DNA of 64,000 nt from Pseudo-nitzschia pungens. Lineage: Eukaryota; Bacillariophyta; Bacillariophyceae; Bacillariales; Bacillariaceae. The position numbers and the translations under genes were made by a program. Shown here piece by piece: positions 42,401 to 52,287 of this stretch (position 1 is its first letter; every line of letters begins with the position of its first letter). The notes under the pieces are model-generated. The model saw only the letters and a program-made list of their open reading frames with translations, did no database searches and was not told the DNA's origin. The stretch spans positions 5,809,256-5,873,255 of the forward strand of contig CM074763.1 of the NCBI GenBank assembly GCA_037355855.1, in the 5' to 3' direction.

Positions 42401-43232
42401 GCTCCAATGTCAAGTGGGAGTTATTTTGCTCCACCAATGATACATCGGACAAGGTTGCCATCAACTCGAAACTCTGTAAAGTATTGTACATTGGGTACGA
42501 CCTTATATGCTGGATGAATGCCCTGAAGCGATCGGATTTGGTGTACGCCGAGGACATTCCATTCAATGTTGTCACTACCAAGATGGAAAGTGTGGTCCTT
42601 GGTATTCAAGCTGTTGCTGATGAAGAGTCTTTCGATTTTGGTCGGTTCTATTTGTCACAGTGGCTTTCCCTCATCATTGCCTTGGGATTGGCTGAGTCGG
42701 GCCTACACTTGCTTCAACTTATCCTTCCTTCCAAGGGAACAGCATCTTACGAGCACTTCCTGAATCCTATGGAGCGTGATATGGGTAGTAAGAACGCAGA
42801 GCCAATACCTCATTCCCAACTCGACTCTGTGATGAAATTTACGTCACAGGAACTTGGTTTTCCTGTGTATTTTTGGAGTATGATGGAAGTACTCGGATGT
42901 GAGTCAATGGGACACAGGGACCTTGGGAAAAACGATGTTTTTCTGAAGGGTGGAACGCTATTTGATGTGAACCAACAGATTGGGTGTCCAATCCACAAGA
43001 AATTCAGGAAGCAAGTTTGGGAGCTAACAGTTCCTGTTCCACAAGTCTTTAAAATACTCGACGAAGGGAAATGCAAACAGATTGAAGCGTAAGTAATTGT
43101 TCTTTTCACAGGACTCATTTATTTCTTTATAAATGTACTTCCCCTAACCCTGTTGTTTTCTTGTACAGACTCTATTCCAATTATTCCATTGACATGAATC
43201 CTGTCATGGATCTGTCCTTTGTGGATCTTTGA
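39499..43232 (+). CDS. Large MULE accessory protein of unknown function (2 exons)
   Basis: Exon 1 is 39499-43088. A GTAAGT donor at 43089 and a TTCTTGTACAG acceptor ending 43168 define an 80-bp intron. Exon 2 (43169-43232) joins in frame and ends LSFVDL-stop, giving 1,217 residues; unspliced, the frame stops at 43092 after 1,197. No domain is recognised. The protein is mostly ordered and globular-looking. A disordered Ser/Asp-rich insert at about residues 430-500 is introduced by a basic GNKRKAHP motif, a candidate nuclear signal. Cys and His residues are scattered without a clear zinc-finger pattern. It has no DDE, helicase or nuclease motif that I can see. It lies convergent to the transposase inside the element and is driven from the repeat array. 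Functions such as DNA binding, excision control or silencing suppression are guesses. Confidence 0.8.
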
Positions 43233-44107
43233 AACTTAATTATTCGTATTTAACTTAGAAAAAGTCTTTTGTGCACTCAAGGAACTATCACAAGCATGAA
43301 ACTAGGATGAGAACGAGACCTGCTGACTCCCAAACGGATAAGAGGAACGTGACACCTAAGAGACCCTCTGCTGTTACGAGACGCTCTGCTGTTTGCGATT
43401 CCAAGTCTGTGTGGTATTCATTCCGCTACGATCGATCGATTGCAAGTCGGTGTGGTATTCATTCCCCCTACGATCGATTTCAAACCGGTGTGGTATTCAT
43501 TCCCCTACGATCGTTTCCAAGCCGGTGTGGTATTCATTCCCACTACGATCGATTCCAAGCCGGTGTGGTATTCATTCCCACTACGATCGATTCCAAGCCG
43601 GTGTGGTATTCATTCCCACTACGATCGATTCCATCTCTGTTAGGTATTCATTTCCCCTACGATCGATTCCAAGTCTGTGTGGTATTCATTCCCCTTACGA
43701 TCGATTCGCTCTGCTGTTACGAGACGCTCTGCTATTACGACCCTTTACGAGAGTCTCTGCTGTTACGAGACGCTTTATGTTGCTGTTACGAGACGCTCTG
43801 CTGTTACTAGCTTCCTGTGAGTTAAGATAGTACTCGATGTCGGAAAGGGATGTGACTTCCCGCCACTCGGCCAGGTGAAGGGTACTTCAAGGCGAGGAGG
43901 GCTATCATGTTACGAGAGCCTCTCTTACGAGCTTGGTGTTACGTATCACCTTACCAGATGCCTGGTAGGAGACGTTGTGTTACAAGCGCCAGACGCTCGA
44001 TCACACCAACGGGACTGAATGCTGCATCAAGTATCGGTAACAATGTTTGGGTTGAGCCAGTTCTTAATTGTTCTTTATGTACGGAAATACTATTGCTACC
44101 AGAGTAA
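43233..44107. repeat. 38-bp tandem array between convergent MULE genes
   Basis: About eight copies of a 38-bp unit containing GGTGTGGTATTCATTCCC and CTACGATCGATT lie at 43400-43707. They are bracketed by CTCTGCTGTTACGAGACG words (about 43364-43395 and 43709-43805). The remaining sequence to the transposase stop has no gene signal. The array is in the shared 3' region, where it could act in termination or 3'-end formation; that is inference. Confidence 0.8.
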
Positions 44108-47035
44108 CTATACGGATTGTCCCTTCATGATTTTTGTCAATGTGTCAATACTGATGGAGTACATTCTTGCAATATGATTTGCATTTTGAATAAACACCTT
44201 GTCATTCAAAAACTTCTCTGGAGTACTTGCCAATTTTGATGCTATGTCCAATATGTCCGACGAATACCTAAATGCATCTTTGACAAGACCAATGTGCTTG
44301 TCTATGAAAAATCGGTTCCGTTTGCGCGACAAAAATAGAGACGTGAGAGTTGTGATGGAAGTATTGTTCCGAATGGTCCTGGAGAAAACAGATTCTTTGG
44401 ACTTTGCGTTGATAAGTTTGTTTGTTGCCGTATGTATATTGGTCCCAGTTTCATTTAGCAGACGGATAAATTCTCGACTGAAATCATCCGCTCGACCTAG
44501 CTTATTCCGTCTAGGCTTCGTATTGGGGATGGCGGTCATCATCCTCTTCATTTCTTGAGTGTCCTTATATTGAAGGTAAGCAGCATGTACGCAAAAGAGT
44601 TGTTTCAGATAGAAAATACAGGACCCTTCGTACAGCTTTGAACCCTTGTTCTCGCCGTACTCCACAATGGTACATCTCACTTTGCATAGGCTGTGGACAG
44701 ATTTCACGTATTCATGCCGTTGGTCGTGGGAGATGAGTTCATCGTTGGTTCCACACAGGGTTTGTTCGTATTTCCTGATCCTCTCCAAAGTCACGCAACT
44801 TCCGAGGGATTCTTGGGTATTGAGGTACCAAACACTGCCAGCGGTTTCTCGAATGTCTATCTTTGGGTCGATGGTGGTGCAATAACGAGCAAAAAGACGG
44901 TAATGGGTAGCGAGCCTGTTGAAGACTCGTTTCTTGTTCAGTTGTTGAATTTCACGTGTGACCATTGCTCGCTTCAGAGACATCATGTATATCGCTTTTG
45001 GGAATTCATGCTTCAACATGGACCCTATGTTTTTCCCAGTGGTACAAAGCCCTTCGAATTTGGATGTTCCCTTAATCTCTAGAGTGGCGCGTTCGTTAGC
45101 TTGGTTCTGTGGAATACATCCTGGGATGCCGGTAGCGCCAATATACCAGATGTTGAAGTATTGTCTGTCAACGTAGGACGCGAAAAAGACATTAACGAGC
45201 TTGTTTTCCCCCCTGGCTAACCACGATTCCTTGGTGAGTCTGGCTAGGCGGTCGAACATTGGTTTAGAAAGACAATGATAGAGGTTTCTGATGTCTGTTG
45301 CAGCCGACGACTGAAACCATTTTTTATCAACACTATGCTTGGAGTAATCACCGTTTCCTTTGCCGATCAGGAATTTTCGCTCGATATGGGGGGCGCATTG
45401 GAGGTTGAAAGTGAAGGGGAACGCAATTGTGCACGGAGTAACAAACACTTCGGTGCAATCACTCACTACCCCCCCTTTGAAGTTGAAGTCGTCAATAGCG
45501 AAAAGAGCACTGATATAACGGACCAGAACAATAAGTCCGGCAGTGAAATATAATTCCGTCTCGGTTGGACAGAGAATGAAAATCACCGGTCTGAAAGACC
45601 TCGTACCATCAACACCGATAGAAAACACACCAAAAGTCAGAACGCGCCAGTCGTTGGAACAACTGCCGTGGAATCCATCTACCGATGCAGTTACGCGGAA
45701 GTCGATCTGTTGACAACGAACAATGCTATAAAGCAAGGTCAGGGATGAGAAACAGACGATTTTATCCCATACTAGTGGGTCTGCCTTGGTGCGGTCAGTC
45801 TGTAACTTTTGGAGATGATGACGGAGATTCCTCTCTGCATTGCTTTGATTGGTTGTTGCTTTGTTCGATTTGTCGTCAAGGATGGTCATCAGGTTGTAAG
45901 CCTGGGTGCGTGCATCGATATTGCCTTCTGGTGGGGATACTTTCAGTAAACCTTGATCATAAAGGAAGGTACCCCACTCCTTCAGACCCTGTTCCGACTT
46001 GATTTCCAGATTTGGCATACCAGGTAATGTGAATTGTGATGATTGTTTGATGTGAATAAGGTCGTTGACATTCATGACTGTGATGGGTAAGGCACCCGTG
46101 GTTCTATCTTTCTTTTGCATATATTTCAACTTGTCGCGAAGCTTGCCCTGCATAGCCTCCCTCAACTCTGGGGACGAGACAGATTTACTCTCCTTTTGGA
46201 CCAGGGCCTTGAGAACCTCCCCAGCTAAAGCGCATGGCTTCATTGTTGTAGGTTGTTCTTCCACTACCTCTTTAACGATGGGACTGTCACTATAGGGGAC
46301 CCCCCTTGTAATTATTTCCTTGCAGTTACAGGTTTTGACGAGGTTCACCTTGACAGCAAAATGGGCACTGTCGTGATCTTCGACATGAGCTCTACAGGAA
46401 CCCCAAACCCCCTTGGAGGTGTAACACTGAAAAACATACGTCTTTCCAAGTGGTAGGTATTTGGCGTTCTTCTTTGATGATCGTCGTCGGAGAACCGGAT
46501 GACGCTTTGACATGAATTGGAACGCAGCTTCCATGGTGGGAAACCTAGTTGATTTGACCATCTTCCAATTGGTAGTTTTTCTGTTACTCCGTTGCGGAAG
46601 TGCCTTGTTGGAAGTAGGAACTGGTGAAAAGTCTAACTTCTTCCTTGGCAGTGCGGTACCTTTACCATTGGGCGATGCATATGATAGAGGTTTGTTTCGG
46701 CTGTGGTTCTTAACATAGGATGTGGAAACAGCATCCTTCAGGCTTTTTTTAGTTGGGGTGTTAACTCCGAGTTTGTCGATGGTGTCGATTCGCTTCATCA
46801 GAAGAGCACGGTCTGGCGAAATTGCCTCTGTGGAGGGGAAACCTGGGTTGTTGTTGTGTTCCTGTGCGGCTAAGGATACGAACATCCCAGCGGTGCTAGG
46901 AGATAAGTCACCTGTATCAAGAAATAGTGAGGTAGCAGCATCCCAGTGGAGGGCGGGTACTTTTGGTGTTGTGGGCGGGACCGCGCCATCAGTACTCCCT
47001 TTCTTACCCTGTTTTAAGGGTGATAAATTGTCCAT
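44108..47035 (-). CDS. MULE (Mutator-like) transposase
   Basis: 975 residues, one exon, ATG at 47035. A basic, disordered N-terminus is followed (about 165-250) by a zinc-finger-like module YVFQCYTSKGVWGSCRAHV with a trailing CNC. It resembles the MuDR/WRKY-GCM1-type DNA-binding finger. The DDE catalytic core shows Asp453 in SVDGFHGSCSNDW, Asp526 in VVSDCTEVF and Glu648 in the NQANERATLE context, the MULE N..NE pattern. A C-terminal CIFYLKQLFCVHAAYL segment resembles a degenerate SWIM zinc finger (C-x-H retained, first CxC lost). A basic tail follows. The flanking 9-bp duplication independently supports the MULE assignment. It would cut at the TIRs and insert the element in the nucleus. Confidence 0.85.
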   Translation of the reverse strand: MDNLSPLKQGKKGSTDGAVPPTTPKVPALHWDAATSLFLDTGDLSPSTAGMFVSLAAQEHNNNPGFPSTEAISPDRALLMKRIDTIDKLGVNTPTKKSLKDAVSTSYVKNHSRNKPLSYASPNGKGTALPRKKLDFSPVPTSNKALPQRSNRKTTNWKMVKSTRFPTMEAAFQFMSKRHPVLRRRSSKKNAKYLPLGKTYVFQCYTSKGVWGSCRAHVEDHDSAHFAVKVNLVKTCNCKEIITRGVPYSDSPIVKEVVEEQPTTMKPCALAGEVLKALVQKESKSVSSPELREAMQGKLRDKLKYMQKKDRTTGALPITVMNVNDLIHIKQSSQFTLPGMPNLEIKSEQGLKEWGTFLYDQGLLKVSPPEGNIDARTQAYNLMTILDDKSNKATTNQSNAERNLRHHLQKLQTDRTKADPLVWDKIVCFSSLTLLYSIVRCQQIDFRVTASVDGFHGSCSNDWRVLTFGVFSIGVDGTRSFRPVIFILCPTETELYFTAGLIVLVRYISALFAIDDFNFKGGVVSDCTEVFVTPCTIAFPFTFNLQCAPHIERKFLIGKGNGDYSKHSVDKKWFQSSAATDIRNLYHCLSKPMFDRLARLTKESWLARGENKLVNVFFASYVDRQYFNIWYIGATGIPGCIPQNQANERATLEIKGTSKFEGLCTTGKNIGSMLKHEFPKAIYMMSLKRAMVTREIQQLNKKRVFNRLATHYRLFARYCTTIDPKIDIRETAGSVWYLNTQESLGSCVTLERIRKYEQTLCGTNDELISHDQRHEYVKSVHSLCKVRCTIVEYGENKGSKLYEGSCIFYLKQLFCVHAAYLQYKDTQEMKRMMTAIPNTKPRRNKLGRADDFSREFIRLLNETGTNIHTATNKLINAKSKESVFSRTIRNNTSITTLTSLFLSRKRNRFFIDKHIGLVKDAFRYSSDILDIASKLASTPEKFLNDKVFIQNANHIARMYSISIDTLTKIMKGQSV

Positions 47036-47657
47036 GGCTATCTTTTATCCGTTTATTGTTGTGAGAGGAAGCAGGACTTGTGGGGGAAAATGTGAGTTAG
47101 TGTCGTGTACTGGAATGTAATCAGCTAGTATTGATGAAAATTTAAAAGGCGAAGGAAAGGAAATGGCGGGCTTTGGGATATCACCACGCAAGCATTGATG
47201 CATTGGATGTTTTGCTGGTTTTCCACTATCAGAGAAAGGGAGAAATGGAGGGCACCAGAATACTAACACATCTGCATTTGTGCGTTGGTTCCGTTGGAAT
47301 TTCAGGAGGTAAACAAGCTAACCATGCTGACGTAGTACCAACGGACAAATGAAAGTCGTGCATGAAATATTGGCGCCAAAAATATAGCAATATGGGATGA
47401 AATGAATCCGTTGCGGACAAGCATTGGACGTTGGGTTGGGAACAATAGATAAATATGAAGAAGTGTTAAAGAGGAAACGGACAAAATTATTAGTTGACAA
47501 TCAGCCTGATTCTTGTAAACAAAGATGGAAAGGAGAGGAGAACAAAATTGGTCAAGTTTAGTGCACATATGCAGAGATATGAGTGACATCTCCATTCTCG
47601 GTAAATCAGGAGGAAACATTTTGTCGTCATAATATAGTAAGTGAAAGAAAGACTGTG
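47036..47657. promoter_or_regulatory. Shared upstream region of divergent MULE genes
   Basis: 622 bp separate the transposase start (minus) from the 288-residue gene start (plus). It must hold both promoters. No repeat array or clear TATA box is seen. It lacks the GCACCTCT words that fill the upstream region of the third gene. Confidence 0.45.
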
Positions 47658-48524
47658 ATGTCGCAGAGGCAGCAACTAGGCTCTGTCGTACTTCGACGAT
47701 CGTTTCGGGAGGGGAGGAGTCCTACACCGTATTCCCCTGGAACATCAACGAGTGCCAAAAGATGGGTAGATACCACCGGGACGCCTATGAACGATGAAAA
47801 CAGTTCGAAGCAAGAACCAAGGGAAATCGATTATGGAGGACAAGTGGGACAAGATGATCAGAGCATGGAGTCCAATGACCCTAAGGATATTGAAGATGAA
47901 GGGACAACTGAAGGATCCGTGAAATGCGATATGGTACAGGAGGTGAATGAAGGGGACGACCAAACGTTTGGAAACGGTGCGTCTTACAAGGATGAATTGG
48001 TTCAGTTGTCCATCGAAACGAGTGATGAAGAAGTGCGGGATCCATACATTGCATGTCATAACTTCCCCTCGGTTTTCAAGAAGAACAGCATGCGGAACAA
48101 GGAAATCGATGAAATCATATCCAAAGTGAACTGGACGCAGTTTCAGCTGAAGCAATGCTTCCATGACATGTACAGTGAACATCATCCAACGAACGTGGAA
48201 AATCTAGAAACGATGAAAAGTGGAATTTTGGATTGTATTAAGGACATGACTGAGAGTCTCGATGGGTTGAACATTGAAAGGTTGTTGACTGAAGGGACGC
48301 TTGATGATAATGCAAAGAATTATGAATTGGTTCGTGATGCGATGGTGCAAATTGGTGCTGGGATAACAATTTGTGGGTTGTATGGCATCTTGATGGCGAG
48401 TGACAGAGAGGATTCCGGACAAGAAAGGGCGGTGCAGTGGCATCTGAAAAAGATACTAAATAGTAACGAGGGTGAAGCTTGCTACAGTTGTGGACACAAA
48501 AATTGCTATTACTGTCATTGGTAG
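47658..48524 (+). CDS. Small MULE-encoded protein with C-terminal Cys/His knuckle
   Basis: 288 residues from the ATG at 47658 (MSQRQQLGS); the frame is open 25 codons further upstream but without an ATG. The first half is acidic and disordered (GTTEGSVKCDMVQEVNEGDD). The second half (about 135-260) is predicted helical (KEIDEIISKVNWTQFQLKQC). The protein ends in CYSCGHKNCYYCHW, a compact C-x2-C-x4-C-x2-C arrangement likely to bind one zinc. No family is recognised. It is divergent from the transposase and lies next to the right TIR. By position it is analogous to the second gene of the maize autonomous MuDR element, but there is no sequence basis for homology. Confidence 0.65.
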   Translation: MSQRQQLGSVVLRRSFREGRSPTPYSPGTSTSAKRWVDTTGTPMNDENSSKQEPREIDYGGQVGQDDQSMESNDPKDIEDEGTTEGSVKCDMVQEVNEGDDQTFGNGASYKDELVQLSIETSDEEVRDPYIACHNFPSVFKKNSMRNKEIDEIISKVNWTQFQLKQCFHDMYSEHHPTNVENLETMKSGILDCIKDMTESLDGLNIERLLTEGTLDDNAKNYELVRDAMVQIGAGITICGLYGILMASDREDSGQERAVQWHLKKILNSNEGEACYSCGHKNCYYCHW

Positions 48525-48808
48525 CTTGATGCAATTACTGGTGTCGGGATTACTGAGTCGGAATGGTCGAATAATACGGAAGCTCCAGAAATGAGTGAAA
48601 AAGGAGCAAGAAGTTACACGTGGAGTTGAAGAGATGCCCGAAAAAAGAGTAAAAATGAATGTTGATGGGATAGATAGCATAAGTCTGCGAGGAGGAGAAG
48701 GAAGAACGATGACATTATTCCACAACATTCCGTGATGGAGAAGAAGAACTCCTGACGTCATGTTGATATTTTTGTGGATCGTACCTTTTTTAGTTAAAGT
48801 AGGTAACG
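48525..48808. other. MULE right subterminal region
   Basis: 3' flank of the 288-residue gene. It contains several GGAAGAAC/GAAGGAG words but no array comparable to the left end. Confidence 0.4.
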
Positions 48809-48869
48809 TAGTAAATTTAAAAAAAAAGTAAAGTTACCCAAAAAAAAAGTGTGAGGATACCCCATGTCC
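48809..48869 (-). repeat. MULE right terminal inverted repeat
   Basis: GTTACCC-A9-GTGTGA (48833-48854) is the complement of the left core TCACAC-T7-GGGTAAC. The outer 15 bp (48855-48869) and the inner GTAGTAAATTT stretch match the left end imperfectly. Confidence 0.82.
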
Positions 48870-48878
48870 ATGTGGGAC
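48870..48878 (+). repeat. 9-bp target-site duplication, right (ATGTGGGAC)
   Basis: Exact copy of 35937-35945, symmetrically placed relative to the inverted repeat. Confidence 0.88.
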
Positions 48879-49630
48879 TTGACATGCTCGGAGTAACTTC
48901 TGTTTACCGGCTAAAGCGGGATTGCTTCATTTTTTGTGGAATCTGGGACTTGAACGACGAACTGAAATTCCAATACCAAGCCGAGTCGACACCCGTGACT
49001 GCCTCACGCAAACGTATATTACCGGTAATTTTAGGTATTTTTGGGCATCCATCGCTTATCACATGGTGTCGTTCGTGTCGGCGTTCTACTTGTACTTGAC
49101 GTTTTGGTGTTGCACAACATTATTGCTACAAGTAAGCCTTACAAGTACGAGTAAGGTTACGGTACGAGTATTCGTAATAGATGATGTTCTAAAATAAATG
49201 TTTACTGTTCATTCCTGTACAAGTATGAACAAGCATCTCTGCTTCCGGATTGTTCACCCACTACAGCAATATTTCTTTTCTTCTTCCTCCTCTTCGGCAT
49301 TCGATCGGTTGCTTTCTCTGCAGTCGTCACCACTCGTCGTGTCACGTCACACTACCTAGAAGAATTCTCTGCCGAAAACTACAATCATTGTTCTGGTAGC
49401 TTTCTGGCACTCGCTCACTCACTTACCCACTCGCTCACCACCAACTACAACATCATGTCTTCATCTGCTGTCAATATTCTTTAGTTTCTGATTACGTGTA
49501 CATGTACCTAGCCTTCTTTGGAAGAACAGAATTTGACAATAGATCGTAGCAGCTCTGAATACAACAAAACATCCTTTTGAACCTCCCTACGGTTACGTAC
49601 GGTACCACAACACAAGGAAGGAAATCCAAC
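48879..49630. other. Spacer right of the MULE
   Basis: No gene supported. It contains GTAAGGTTACGG words at about 49150-49160 and CACTCGCTCACTC-type sequence at 49408-49440. The first about 220 bp stay open in the frame that continues from the left flank once the MULE and one target copy are removed. Confidence 0.45.
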
Positions 49631-50836
49631 ATGCATGGGCCAATGGAGAATTCGAACCGCACCTCTTCCGCCGCTGCCGCAACAATCCCCACGTTCCGAC
49701 TCGTGAGGCTGCTCCCCAAGCCAAGCCCGAGAGTAGTGTCGATCCTTTCCCGGAATTGGACGGTGTTGAAACATCGGTTCGACAAGAAATCGTGGGAGAG
49801 GGAAACTTCCACTCGTTGCAACAACGGAGACAACGAGGATGATGACGACGAGGAACACTGGAATTTTGCGTTTGAGACCGTCGAGGACGTCATCAACTTT
49901 TACGCCAGTAGCGATGACGACAACGACAACAACGACAACAATGGCAACCCCTCAACTCCATTCGCTATTGACATCAACAGTAATGACGACCACGACGGCG
50001 ACGGCGATGGCGATGGCGAGGACGCCGTGATTGTCTCCTCCTGGATCGATAACTACCACTACCTACTGGTGGAACAACAACAGCGGCAAACCAAACCAGA
50101 GGCAAGAGCCAAAGCGAAAGCAAACACCAAGGTCCGATTCGAGATGTCAGAGAACCAGGCGCTCCCGCCATCCAGTTCGTTGGGCTCGAAGGAACGCCGC
50201 ATCCAATTCGAGTTTGACGGATCGGAATGCAATGGAAATTGTGATTGGGACTCCAGCTACGGATACAGCTGCAACTGTAACTACAACGAAGAAAACGACG
50301 ATTACGACAACGATACGGTGAGCACCGTGTCGTCGTCGTCCTCTTCCTCCTCCCTGCTCTCCCTGGACTCGGTCGAGCAGGCCGAGTTCGTGGCCTTCAT
50401 GGATCGGTGCATCTCCCAGAACGGGATCCACGGAAAAAACACCCAGGACTCGCGGTGGGCACGCTGGATGAGAGAGGTGCTGGTGGGACCCTCGGACGAC
50501 GACTTTCCCTTGCTGCTCTTTGCCGAGGTCGACGAGGAAGAGTTGGAGTTTGATTTTGAGGTTCAGGTTGAGGTTGAGCACGCTTGTTGTGAGGACCTCG
50601 ACGACGGGGGCAACACTGGAGACGAGGAGGAGGTTGAAGACGACGAAAAGCAGGATTACAGCACGAACGACAAAAGCAACACCAATTCCGAACCAGCAAC
50701 CAAAGACAATGGCAAAGCCGACGGGGGATTCCAGGTCAAGGTCCAGGTCGGGCAACCACCACCACAATCACCGAGAACCCATGATCGTTGCGGCAGTCCG
50801 CTCCCGGACGATTTGCTCTTTCGCGTTGTCGAGTGA
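49631..50836 (+). CDS. Acidic protein of unknown function
   Basis: The ATG at 49631 (MHGPMENSN) gives 401 residues; an earlier in-frame start is not ATG. Structured-looking parts are: TFRLVRLLPKPSPRVVSILSR near residues 20-40, HWNFAFETVEDVINFYAS near 75-92, and VEQAEFVAFMDRCISQNGI followed by SRWARWMREVLVGPS near 250-295. Between them are Asp/Asn/Ser runs encoded by simple repeats (GACGGCGATGGC near 49996). Cys pairs occur (CNGNCDW, SCNCNY). The FETVEDVINFY and WARWMREV segments look conserved, but I do not recognise the family. Confidence 0.6.
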   Translation: MHGPMENSNRTSSAAAATIPTFRLVRLLPKPSPRVVSILSRNWTVLKHRFDKKSWERETSTRCNNGDNEDDDDEEHWNFAFETVEDVINFYASSDDDNDNNDNNGNPSTPFAIDINSNDDHDGDGDGDGEDAVIVSSWIDNYHYLLVEQQQRQTKPEARAKAKANTKVRFEMSENQALPPSSSLGSKERRIQFEFDGSECNGNCDWDSSYGYSCNCNYNEENDDYDNDTVSTVSSSSSSSSLLSLDSVEQAEFVAFMDRCISQNGIHGKNTQDSRWARWMREVLVGPSDDDFPLLLFAEVDEEELEFDFEVQVEVEHACCEDLDDGGNTGDEEEVEDDEKQDYSTNDKSNTNSEPATKDNGKADGGFQVKVQVGQPPPQSPRTHDRCGSPLPDDLLFRVVE

Positions 50837-51599
50837 ATTGAATTGAATTGAATTGAATTGAACTAAGTGAAGTGAAGCGAAGTGACTCTACCAGCATCAA
50901 GGATCGCAATTCCCATCACCCATAGAGGCAGCTCGTCCCACACACCGAAACCAACCGACCAACTCTGCGGGCCGGCTCACCGATGGCACACATTCCTTCC
51001 TCCGAGCCGCTTGGAATGGAACGGAAAGGAACGGAACGGAATGGAATGGAATGAGCCAAACCGAACGAAATGGCAAAACCAGACGGTGCCCGTCTGGCGA
51101 CGCAAGACTGACGAACAAAGCAACCAACGAAGCGGCCAACGAAGCAACCAACGAAGCAGCCAACGAAGCAGCCATCCAACCGACCAACCGACCAACCACC
51201 AAAGAACATCCAACAACGCAATGTCTCGAGATGAACGAAGCATCCGATCCATCACGAACTCTACAAAAACGAAACGAAACGAAACGAAACGAAGCAAACC
51301 GTACCCGACGTGGTGAAGACCGGCACTGCTGCCGACGGTACCCATTACTACTAAAATAAGTAGTGGCACTACTAATACTACTGCAATGATTGCTTCATTG
51401 GCCCATGAGCAACGACAAACAAACACCAGCCAACGAACCTTCGGCGGCTGGTGCCTTCTTGCTTGCTTCTTCTTCCCTCGATTTTTGGTAATCACCACCG
51501 GTAAAGTTTTGGACGGGTATCACCTCTGCTGTCTGTCTGTCTCTCTCACTCTCGCTCTCCTCGCTCTCACTCTGGTGACTGGTGGTGTTGTCACGGCGA

Positions 51600-52250
51600 G
51601 CGCGGGTCGAGTGGAAAACAATAATGATACTAGGAGTAGTAGCACGGCCCGCAATGTATCGCCGTGGATATTAGTACTTGTAGTACTAGTAGTAGTACTA
51701 ATTGAATTGCCGGTAGTACTATTGTCGGTACTAGTAGTACTAGTAGCGCAGCACTGTAACCGATGTATAGTACTAGTAGTAGTACTAGTACTAGTAGTAA
51801 CACTACTTGTAGATTGTTATCACTGCTAGTACTACTAGAGCGGTAAAGGATGAGAAGATAATTAAGACTACTGCTACTACTACTAGTACACTACTACCAG
51901 TAGTAGTACTCCTCTATTCAAGATTCATTGTTGCTTTTGTTTCAGCAAAATTGTTGTAGCGACGCACAAAGAGGATGAGGAAATACAAGCAACCCAAGGT
52001 AATGTGGTGGGACTGAGGGTACTACTAGTAGTACTAGTAGTCGTGGTGAAACAAAGACTGTACAACTGCTACAACTAGTAATACTACTAGCTACTACTAC
52101 TACTAGTAGTAATAGTATTAGTAGTACTAGTACTACATGGTTGTTGCTTATCTTTGAATAGCAGTTGGATGCAAGAACAACAGGAAGAAGAGGACAATGG
52201 TTGCCCTTACTACTAGTAGACTAGTAGTAGTAGTACTACTAGTCTAGCAA
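51600..52250. repeat. Dense ACTAGTAC / TAGTAGTAC palindromic block
   Basis: Overlapping ACTAGTAC, CTACTAGTAG and TACTACTAG words fill much of about 650 bp in both orientations, giving extensive potential for cruciforms. Shorter versions of the same sequence occur at 1080-1345, 20880-20915 and 57660-57725. Confidence 0.8.
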
Positions 52251-52287
52251 GAACAACAAGAAGAAGTGACACCACGTTCTTCTTCTC

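Larger units (their letters stand above)
35946..48869. mobile_element. 12.9-kb Mutator-like element (MULE) with extra genes and arrays
   Basis: Element boundaries come from a perfect 9-bp direct repeat outside two imperfect terminal inverted repeats. Contents from left to right: left TIR; arrays of GCACCTCTATCG (36126-36980); a 139-bp satellite (37100-38465); a 57-bp array (38700-39475); an about 1217-residue unknown gene (+); a 38-bp array (43400-43707); the MULE transposase (-); a shared upstream region; a 288-residue unknown gene (+); right TIR. A duplicated target, an intact transposase frame and intact extra genes suggest a potentially autonomous element. Typical plant MULEs carry one or two genes within about 5 kb, so this is large and unusually complex. 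Confidence 0.88.

Noticed and set aside
43271..43810. 179-codon frame across the 38-bp array
   Set aside because: Translation of tandem repeats only; three overlapping frames are open at once.
51386..51829. 147-codon hydrophobic frame resembling a membrane protein
   Set aside because: The Leu/Val runs come from TAGTACTAGTAGTA simple sequence, not from a conserved protein.
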